A stretch of DNA of 64,000 nt from DASXUX01 sp036504595 (GTDB taxonomy: Bacteria > Planctomycetota > SZUA-567 > H5-PLA8), in assembly GCA_036504595.1 (NCBI GenBank), contig DASXUX010000044.1, positions 1-64,000 of the forward strand, given 5' to 3'. Position numbers and translations under genes: made by a program. The first letter of the stretch is position 1, and every line of letters starts with the position of its first letter. Below are positions 42,176 through 48,638 of the stretch, piece by piece. The notes beneath the pieces are model-generated. The model saw only the letters and a list, made by a program, of their open reading frames with translations, made no database searches and had not been told where the DNA came from.

Positions 42176-45100
42176 ATGGGAACTGATCGGCTGCTCGCGT
42201 CCTTGGTTCTGTTCGCGCTCTATAGTGCGGGTGCAGCCGAATCTTCCCCAGTCGCCCACTGGACCTTCGATGAAGAGAGCGGCGATACGCTCAAGGACAG
42301 CACCGCCAGCAAGTGGGACGCTGGGCTTTCGCCAGCGGACCAGGGCAGCGTACAGCGCGTGCGCGGGATCTTCGGCAACGCACTCGCCCTCACTGGCAAC
42401 CATCGGCTCACACTCAACGGAAACCCGCCATTCGAAAAGTTCGAGAAGATCAGCTTCAGCGCGTGGGCGATGCCGACGGAGCTGAGCACCTACCGCGAAA
42501 TGTTCCGCAAAGAAGACGGCGACCAGCGTGTGCTTTTTTCGTTCCAGGACAACGGGACCGTTCTCTCGCTGGGCCTCAACATTGGCGGCTACATCGAATG
42601 CGACGCGCGGATCGAGCCGAAAGTGGTGATGGACGGCACATGGCATCACTGCGCCGCGACGTTCGACGGCGAGTTCATGCGCGTGTACTTGGACGGTCGC
42701 GAGATCGGCTCCCTTAAGCGCCCGGGCAAGATCACCGCAGGCGGCTCCGCGCAAGCGTGCATCGGCTCCAGCAACGGTGGCGAATGCTTTCATGGCCAGC
42801 TCGACGACCTGCGCATCTACAGCGGCGCGCTCACCGCCGATGAAATCGCGGCGCTCTACAAGCAGGGCAACGCCGTCATCCTGCAGACGCTGGCCGCACA
42901 GGACGAACTGTCGCGCACGCTTTATCAGCAGGAAACAACATTCGCCGAAACGCTCTCCGCGTGCGTTAGGAAAGTCGCCGAACGCGGCACGCTGCCCGCG
43001 CGCAAGACCGCCGAAATCGTTCAACGCCGTCTGCAGGCGGACTTTCCCAAAGAGTACGACAGCTTCGTGCGCTTCACTGGAAAGACCGCCGTGCAGATGC
43101 TCATGACCAGCGACGGCTCCAGCCTGCAACGCGAAGCGCAGCGCATCGTCGGCCTGACCACCGAATACAAACCGCTCACGGAACAGCAGTGGAAGTCGCA
43201 GTCGCCCGAGCTGGCCGCGCGCTGGAAGAAAATTGAGGTCTTCGGTCAGCGCTTGCAGAAGCTGCTGGCGTCGGGCGAAGGCGCTCGCTTTTCGCCCGAG
43301 TACGTCCAACTGGTGCTCGACGCCGGGCCGAGTGTCCAGCTTCGGCCGTACGTCAGCGAGGCCGTCGCGCCGTACGTCACGCCCAGCACGCCCGAAACGA
43401 AGAACCTTTCGGCCGCCGAAGCACGCGCAGCACTCACCCGCGACTGGCTGCATCAAGCGAACAACAACATCTCGCCCGAGCGCATCCGCAACGAGATTCA
43501 ATGGACGCGGCAACTCGCCACGCGCATCACGCTGAACAACTCGGGAAAGGTCGATTACACCCGCGAGATCGCCGAACTCGATCAATTGGAAAAACGGGTA
43601 GCGCCGGAGGCCGGCGCTACCGAGCTGTACTTCGCCGTGCGCGATCTGAAACGCCGCATCATGCTGAAGAACCCGGTCATCGATTTCGACCAGATGCTCT
43701 TCGTGGACATGCCCTATCCGGCCGGTTCGGAGTGGCGTCATGAAACCCGCCACCGCCTTGGCTACATGGCCGTGCCCGGCGCGCGCCTGCTGATTCTGAA
43801 AGGACTTTCGCCCGAAGGCAGCCTGAAGCAGCTCATGCCGCAGGCCCCGCTGCATGGCGCATTCTGGCGGCCGGATGTGTCGTACGATGGCACAAAGGTG
43901 CTCTTCTGCTTCAAGCCGCACAACGAAAAATCCTTCCACCTGTACGAGATCGCCGCCGACGGCTCGAATCTCGTGCAGCTCACCGACGGCCCCTACGACG
44001 ACCTCGACCCCATCTATCTGCCCGACGGCAAAAACATCGTCTTCTCGACCTCGCGCGGCCACAGCTACGTGCGCTGCATGCCGCCGACGAACGCCTTCGT
44101 GCTCGCGCGTTGCGGTCTGGACGGGAAGAACATTTATCTGATCTCCTCCAACAATGAGCCCGACTATCTGCCCAGCGTGATGCACGACGGCCGCGTCGTG
44201 TACACGCGCTGGGAATACACGGACAAGCCGCTGTGGCGCGCGCAGAAACTCTGGACCGTCCATCCTGACGGCACGCAGACGAGCATGCTGTGGGGCAACC
44301 AGAGCGTCTGGCCGGACGTACTGAAAGACGCGCGGCAGATTCCCGGCAGTCGCCGCGTGATGTTCACCGGCAGCGCCCATCACGATTGGTTCGCCGGCTC
44401 GGTGGGAATTATCGACTTCGAGCGTGGCCTCAACTTCCCGCATGGGTTGACCAAAGTCACCGCCGACACGGCCTGGCCCGAATGCGGCAACGGTCCCGTC
44501 GATCCTGTCGAAAGCCCGGCGTATCACGCAAGCGGCCACTACAACGCCTACTACTCGCCCTACCCGCTCAGCGAACAGGACTTCATCGTCTCTGCCTGCC
44601 GCGGCGGAAAGTTCCTCCTTTACCTGATGGACACCGACGGCAATCGCGAACTGATCTACGAAGGCACGCACAACATTCTTCACGCCATGCCGCTCAAAGC
44701 CCGCGCCAAGCCGGCCGTCATTCCGGACATCGTCGAATGGCCCACGCCTGAAAATCGCGCCAAGCCGAAGGACGGCATCATCTACAGCGCCGACATCTAC
44801 CAGGGCGCGGCGCCGGAACTGCGCGGCAAGGCGAAGTTCCTGCGCGTCATGAGCATCGACGCGAAGACCTACACCTACTGGGACCATCGCCCGTACCTGT
44901 CCACCGGCCCCGTCGTCTCCGGCGTGCAGTCCGAAGGCGTGAAGCGCCTGATCGGGACGGTTCCGATTGAGCCCGACGGTTCGGTGGCCTTCTACGCGCC
45001 GTCGGGAAAGTCGCTGCACTTCCAAATCCTCGACGATCAGCAGCGCGCTCTGCAAACCATGCGCAGCTTCGCCAACGTCATGCCCGGCGAACAGCGCGGC

Positions 45101-45739
45101 TGCCTGGGCTGCCACGAAATGCACAGCGCAACGGCCGACTCAAAAATCAGAACCTACGTCTTCAAAGGCGAGCCTCGCAAGATCACGCCGCCGCCGTGGG
45201 GCGAAGACACGATCAGCTACGCGCGCTACGTCCGCCCGGTCCTCGACAAACACTGCGGCAAATGCCACCAGGGCGACGGCGAAGGCCGCAAGACGCTCGA
45301 CATGACCCCCAAGCCCGGCTTCCTCGACTTCGACGAACTGTACTGGACGCTCATCGGCCGCCCAAGCTGGGGCGAACCGTACAAGCAGCCCAAGACCCCG
45401 CCGCCGGGCTGGGGCTTCGCCGACATGATCATGGTCGAAGCCTACGGCAAGACCGACCCCGCCGCCTACCAGACGCCCGCGCCGATGACGCGCCTGTCGT
45501 ACAAGAGCCGCCTCGTCGAACGCGCTGCGAGCGGCAAGCATCACGACGTGAAAGTCGATCCCGAAAGCCTCCTGCGCCTGACCGTCTGGGTCGATGCCAT
45601 GTGCCCCTACATGGGCGACGACGAAATCCGCTGCATCCCCGACCCCGACTTCCAAGGCTGCGACTGGCTCTCCGTCAAGCCCCTGATCAAGACCGCGCCA
45701 AACGTCATCCGCCCCGGCCCCGTCGATCGCGACCCGTAG
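42176..45739 (+). CDS. LamG-fused HzsA-related cytochrome-like protein 3
   Basis: 1187 residues from ATG at 42176, preceded by GAAGGGG. Signal peptide near 'FALYSAGAAE'. A LamG/concanavalin-like domain (about 26-230, 'VAHWTFDEESGDTLKDSTAS', 'MDGTWHHCAATFDGEFMRVY') suggests glycan or surface binding. A helical region (about 235-500) precedes an HzsA-like propeller and C-terminal domain with 'CLGCHE' (C976/C979/H980) and 'HCGKCHQ' (C1027/C1030/H1031). It is probably anchored outside the cell on a polysaccharide. A perfect palindrome (43597-43621) is inserted in frame. It is last in the cluster; a repeat-rich gap follows. Confidence 0.85.
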   Translation: MGTDRLLASLVLFALYSAGAAESSPVAHWTFDEESGDTLKDSTASKWDAGLSPADQGSVQRVRGIFGNALALTGNHRLTLNGNPPFEKFEKISFSAWAMPTELSTYREMFRKEDGDQRVLFSFQDNGTVLSLGLNIGGYIECDARIEPKVVMDGTWHHCAATFDGEFMRVYLDGREIGSLKRPGKITAGGSAQACIGSSNGGECFHGQLDDLRIYSGALTADEIAALYKQGNAVILQTLAAQDELSRTLYQQETTFAETLSACVRKVAERGTLPARKTAEIVQRRLQADFPKEYDSFVRFTGKTAVQMLMTSDGSSLQREAQRIVGLTTEYKPLTEQQWKSQSPELAARWKKIEVFGQRLQKLLASGEGARFSPEYVQLVLDAGPSVQLRPYVSEAVAPYVTPSTPETKNLSAAEARAALTRDWLHQANNNISPERIRNEIQWTRQLATRITLNNSGKVDYTREIAELDQLEKRVAPEAGATELYFAVRDLKRRIMLKNPVIDFDQMLFVDMPYPAGSEWRHETRHRLGYMAVPGARLLILKGLSPEGSLKQLMPQAPLHGAFWRPDVSYDGTKVLFCFKPHNEKSFHLYEIAADGSNLVQLTDGPYDDLDPIYLPDGKNIVFSTSRGHSYVRCMPPTNAFVLARCGLDGKNIYLISSNNEPDYLPSVMHDGRVVYTRWEYTDKPLWRAQKLWTVHPDGTQTSMLWGNQSVWPDVLKDARQIPGSRRVMFTGSAHHDWFAGSVGIIDFERGLNFPHGLTKVTADTAWPECGNGPVDPVESPAYHASGHYNAYYSPYPLSEQDFIVSACRGGKFLLYLMDTDGNRELIYEGTHNILHAMPLKARAKPAVIPDIVEWPTPENRAKPKDGIIYSADIYQGAAPELRGKAKFLRVMSIDAKTYTYWDHRPYLSTGPVVSGVQSEGVKRLIGTVPIEPDGSVAFYAPSGKSLHFQILDDQQRALQTMRSFANVMPGEQRGCLGCHEMHSATADSKIRTYVFKGEPRKITPPPWGEDTISYARYVRPVLDKHCGKCHQGDGEGRKTLDMTPKPGFLDFDELYWTLIGRPSWGEPYKQPKTPPPGWGFADMIMVEAYGKTDPAAYQTPAPMTRLSYKSRLVERAASGKHHDVKVDPESLLRLTVWVDAMCPYMGDDEIRCIPDPDFQGCDWLSVKPLIKTAPNVIRPGPVDRDP
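43597..43621. repeat. Perfect palindrome GGTAGCGCCGG/CCGGCGCTACC inside a CDS
   Basis: 11-bp arms with a 3-nt AGG loop, with no mismatch. Read in frame as 'RVAPEAGATEL'. Belongs to the same family as the elements in the GH32 and giant-protein genes. Confidence 0.9.
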
Positions 45740-45770
45740 TGCGGGCGTCTCGCTCGCTAGCTCCGTCGCT

Positions 45771-46124
45771 GTAAAAAAGTGCACGTGTGGTGGGCGATCA
45801 GAACCGCGACCGTCAGGGAGCGGCCGCCTTCGCCTGCGCCCCCCTTATTCCTCTACTCAACGCCGTAAAAAAGTGCACCTGTGGTGGCACGCCTGTGTTC
45901 GCGCGTCTTTTGCGCGAACTCAAGCGTGCGATCAGCCTCTTCTGTCCAAACCTGCACCGTGCGTAGGACATTTCGCCGAATTGTCCCGCCGTTCCTGTCC
46001 AAAACTGCACCTGTGCATGGGGTTGCCATCGGTCTGCGCTTTTTCGATTTGCAGACCGACGCCTTCAATCAACAGACTGCCTCTTTCCCACTTGCCGTTC
46101 TGTCCAAAAACGCACATGTGCACC
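45771..46124. repeat. Five irregularly spaced GCAC(N)TGTG boxes
   Basis: Two copies of GTAAAAAAGTGCACSTGTGG (45771, 45865) and three of CTGTCCAAA followed by GCAC (45940, 45992, 46099). The shared core is A-tract + NNGCACNTGTG. GCAC to GCAC spacings are 94, 79, 53 and 105 bp, so it is not CRISPR-like. The pairing of an A-tract with a near-palindromic GTGCAC/TGTG core looks like binding sites. Confidence 0.55.
45882..45931. repeat. TGGTGGCACGC hairpin element, copy 2
   Basis: Inner stem GTTCGCGC/GCGCGAAC is perfect (45897-45919) with a T-rich loop; the outer stem pairs GGCACGC with GCGTGC. Same family as the hairpin at 27604, in opposite orientation. Confidence 0.75.
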
Positions 46125-46358
46125 CTTCAGGAAACCGTGAACCCTGAACCCTGCCGTTCTTCAGTTTTCAAAGAGCAATCCGTGAAGGCAGAGTATCCCC
46201 TCTACCCCTCAAGATAGTGACGTATCAGGGCTGAAAAACTTACATGCTAATTTGCATTTTCTTTGGTTAATACATATTTTTCAGCAGCCCATCTGTCGCG
46301 CATAAATAAAAAACGCGGTAGAATTCTCCCTTATCTTCGACTCCAGAGATCGCCCACT

Positions 46359-46925
46359 ATGCCCGACGACAACATCAAAGCCGTCCTCAAGCGCGCTGCA
46401 GCAGACCCATCCTTCATGCAGGCGCTCGTGGACAACCGCGAAGCGGCCTTGCGCGACGTGCCGTTGGAGCCGCACGAGAAACAGATGCTTCTGGCCGTGC
46501 CGGAAGAGCAACTCAGGAAAATGATTGCGGCATCAGGGAAAAGTCCGCCCCGCGTCTCCCGGATCATCGAGCTCGGTTGCGCCACCGCGCTTGTCGCGGC
46601 TGCGCTGGCAGTAGCCATACCGACACAGCTTCGAGGCATCTCGCCGGACGTCCGCGAAGAAAGCACCGCATCCAAAGCCATGCGAGCCATCGCCACCGCT
46701 GAAGCACGGTACAAAACGGAGTATGGCCGTTATGGCTCGCTCGAGGATCTGCGAAAGCATCAGCTCGAATGGCCCGACCATCCCTCCATCGAAAAGTACG
46801 TCTTTGAAATAACCGCCAGCGCCGACACCTTCGCCGCCACCGCCCGCCACAAAGAACGCCCGCAGACCCGCAAAGCCTTCGTCATCGGCCCCGATGGCGT
46901 GCTCAAAGAACTGCCGCGCGAGTAA
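46359..46925 (+). CDS. Membrane protein with a pseudopilin-like outer domain
   Basis: 188 residues. The N-terminal 60 ('VLKRAAADPSFMQALVDNRE', 'LRDVPLEPHEKQMLLAVPEE') match the short helical domain that precedes RiPP-like or membrane proteins in planctomycete-type genomes. One membrane helix (about 70-90) is followed by an outer domain with 'KAMRAIATAEARYKTEYGRY', the pattern of type IV pilin/pseudopilin-like domains of the region 'IxTAxxxYxxxYGRYGxLxxL'. It lacks a pilin leader peptide, so it is not a processed pilin. Function unknown. Confidence 0.6.
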   Translation: MPDDNIKAVLKRAAADPSFMQALVDNREAALRDVPLEPHEKQMLLAVPEEQLRKMIAASGKSPPRVSRIIELGCATALVAAALAVAIPTQLRGISPDVREESTASKAMRAIATAEARYKTEYGRYGSLEDLRKHQLEWPDHPSIEKYVFEITASADTFAATARHKERPQTRKAFVIGPDGVLKELPRE

Positions 46926-46966
46926 ACTCGGCCGCGTGGCGGCGTGGTTTAATCGACATGGCAACA

Positions 46967-47401
46967 CTATTGCCCAAAAGTTTTGCGTAGATAGGTCTCA
47001 AGCGCTCGAACAACGTTGCGAGGGCCAATGCTCGTGATGTCCTGCTGGAGGAGCTTGGCCTTCTCGAATTCTTGTTCCGCGATTTTCGCGTTGATACGTA
47101 AGTGGAGATCGTAGTCCGCGTCGTGCCGCGCATCTTTCAAACTGTCGAGGTTTACGCCAATGGCTCTCACCTTGGCGTCGTCACAACCCTTCAAGTAGTC
47201 AATCAGCCTCTGGTGCGGAACCATCTTTCCCGCAGCCAAACTCGCCGACGACAACAGTCGCCTGTCCAGCGTCAGGACTTCTACTCGAAGCATCTGGTAT
47301 GTTGCGTAGTAGGCACGACTCACCGCTGACCGGCAATCTGCTTCGCGCCCATTTTTGGCGAGAAGCTCTTCGGCGGTCAGCATGAACTCGCGTGGGTCCA
47401 T
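46967..47401 (-). CDS. HEPN-domain protein
   Basis: 144 residues from ATG at 47401, which follows the stop of the upstream gene by ten bases. 'CRSAVSRAYYATYQMLRVEV' is the typical first HEPN helix; 'SLKDARHDADYDLHLRINAK' carries the RxxADYDL-type motif of the second. HEPN proteins include RNases of toxin modules (R-x4-6-H) and non-catalytic adaptors. Here the exact R-N-x-x-x-H spacing is not met, so catalysis is uncertain. The usual MNT nucleotidyltransferase partner is absent; the upstream gene encodes a different small protein. Confidence 0.75.
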   Translation of the reverse strand: MDPREFMLTAEELLAKNGREADCRSAVSRAYYATYQMLRVEVLTLDRRLLSSASLAAGKMVPHQRLIDYLKGCDDAKVRAIGVNLDSLKDARHDADYDLHLRINAKIAEQEFEKAKLLQQDITSIGPRNVVRALETYLRKTFGQ

Positions 47402-47411
47402 GAGCTGTCCC

Positions 47412-47765
47412 TTACGTCGTCTGCCGGACGACCAGCACGGGGTAAAGCTCAGGTTTGTGCTTGCGGATCGATTCAAAAAACACGGCCGCCGCGTCCATGA
47501 ACGCGCGCGCGGGCATCGAGTTCCTTAACTTCAGAGAGAGTCGCTCTACCGGCTGGTCGTCATCGACGCTTGCCGAAATTGAAAGCAAGAGTTGTTGCGT
47601 GCCGGGGAAGAAGTGGGGAACTAGATCACAGGCAAAGTCCCACGCCTCCGCCAAGTTCGCACGCTTGATCAGCGCTAGTGCATCTGCGTCGACTTTGGCC
47701 GGGATAACGGCCGGGGCCGATCGGGGCGCTGGTTTGCACCTGACCTTGGACTGATTTGCGCCCAT
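47412..47765 (-). CDS. Hypothetical partner of the HEPN protein
   Basis: 117 residues, GGAGG before the ATG. The first 25 residues are low in complexity; then an alpha/beta domain follows: 'DADALALIKRANLAEAWDFA', 'FPGTQQLLLSISASVDDDQP', 'LYPVLVVRQTT'. No nucleotidyltransferase GSxxxxxxxD motif is present, so it is not MNT. The tight spacing to the HEPN gene suggests a two-gene module of unknown type. Confidence 0.6.
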   Translation of the reverse strand: MGANQSKVRCKPAPRSAPAVIPAKVDADALALIKRANLAEAWDFACDLVPHFFPGTQQLLLSISASVDDDQPVERLSLKLRNSMPARAFMDAAAVFFESIRKHKPELYPVLVVRQTT

Positions 47766-47951
47766 AGCGCCTCCGTGCTCATTTCGTGAATATCCTAAGC
47801 GTTACCACGATAACGGGCCATCACTTTTCCCGTCGTTCGCCGCCCATTCCGCGGCCGTAAAGAAGCGGCTAATTAACTAGAAAGCCACGTTGAACTAATT
47901 GCTTCACGAAGTTACTCTCACCCCACCATTATAGATTCCAGAGGAGTCCAC

Positions 47952-48605
47952 ATGGGCTACGATGTCACGTTCCACCCAGTCAGTGTCGAAGACCTCCAGC
48001 ACTTCCTGTTTGATGTCGTTGATGACCCCTCGCTGTCCACCCCTCGATCACAGGAGATTTCAGAGAAAGACAAGGCGCGGCAGTTAGTGAAGCAGCTCTA
48101 TGAAAAGGTGCCTGAATGGTTCAGCGATAAAAGCGTTCCATTCAACGCTTCCGTATCCTTTCTCGCGGCAATTCTCGCCGGCTTTCGCCGCCCGTTCTGG
48201 TACTCGCGAGGAGCTTCGCTGTCATTCGCCGCAGATGCAGTCCCGGAAATGGGCGAACTCTTCACGCCGTTGCCCGGTATCGCCAAAGGCTCAATCTCAA
48301 AGCGCGCCGATCCAAGCAAAGGGCGGATCACGGAGAACTACACTGCGAGCGGAATCATACTTCCCGAGAAGATTGAAGCGCTTCAAAAACTCTTCCCGCG
48401 GATCGCACCGAGTCTGGACGCAAATGCTAAAGGCTATCACTTCTATTCTGACGATTTTCGATCGCTGCTTGTGGCAACCAACTTCGCTCGCAGCAATGGG
48501 CTAGGATTAATCGAAGCCAGCGATGTCGTGGTGCCCGCAGCCGACGAATGCATATCAGACTTCGACAACATGCGCGCACCATTCCTCAAACGAGTCGATC
48601 CCTAA
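47952..48605 (+). CDS. Hypothetical soluble protein
   Basis: 217 residues with AGAGGAG before the ATG. No signal peptide, membrane helix or recognised motif. Contains 'LAAILAGFRRPFWYSRGASL' and 'GLIEASDVVVPAADECISDF'. A stand-alone protein next to the HEPN module but in the opposite direction, with 186 bp between the starts. It could belong to a SMI1-like or immunity-type group, but nothing in the sequence proves that. A 10-nt tandem repeat begins at its stop codon. Confidence 0.6.
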   Translation: MGYDVTFHPVSVEDLQHFLFDVVDDPSLSTPRSQEISEKDKARQLVKQLYEKVPEWFSDKSVPFNASVSFLAAILAGFRRPFWYSRGASLSFAADAVPEMGELFTPLPGIAKGSISKRADPSKGRITENYTASGIILPEKIEALQKLFPRIAPSLDANAKGYHFYSDDFRSLLVATNFARSNGLGLIEASDVVVPAADECISDFDNMRAPFLKRVDP

Positions 48606-48608
48606 TCA

Positions 48609-48638
48609 TCCGTGTCCATCTGTGTTCATCTGTGGTTA
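48609..48638. repeat. 10-nt tandem repeat between two stop codons
   Basis: Three units of about 10 nt: ATCCGTGTCC, ATCTGTGTTC, ATCTGTGGTT. They begin a few bases after the stop of one gene and end at the stop of the convergent GH32 gene. Confidence 0.65.

Larger units (their letters stand above)
45740..46358. other. 619-bp intergenic region made of small repeats
   Basis: No credible gene in either strand; short minus-strand frames here read through repeats. It holds five GCACNTGTG-type boxes, a copy of the ATCAGAACCGCGACCG repeat (45797-45823), a hairpin element (45882-45931), a short GAACCCT heptad pair (46139-46152) and an AT-rich stretch (46230-46300) that may carry the promoter of the next gene. 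Confidence 0.7.

Noticed and set aside
38036..45124. A 2362-codon open frame on the minus strand opposite the HzsA-like cluster, and others opposite the giant protein gene (23402-25792).
   Set aside because: They are antisense to long genes with clear family motifs. They contain runs of Arg, Ala, Val and His typical of shadow frames in high-GC DNA, and have no ribosome binding site or recognisable domain.
35082..45739. A true hydrazine synthase / anammox system.
   Set aside because: Only HzsA-like proteins are present. HzsB, HzsC, hydrazine dehydrogenase and the associated cytochromes are missing, and related genes are common in non-anammox planctomycetes and verrucomicrobia.
45813..46123. 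Small minus-strand ORFs (63-71 codons) in the gap after the HzsA-like cluster.
   Set aside because: Their starts and most residues come from the repeat boxes, and they overlap one another in different frames.
45771..46124. CRISPR array at the GCACNTGTG boxes.
   Set aside because: Spacing is 53 to 105 bp, repeats are short and of two kinds, and no cas genes are in the window.
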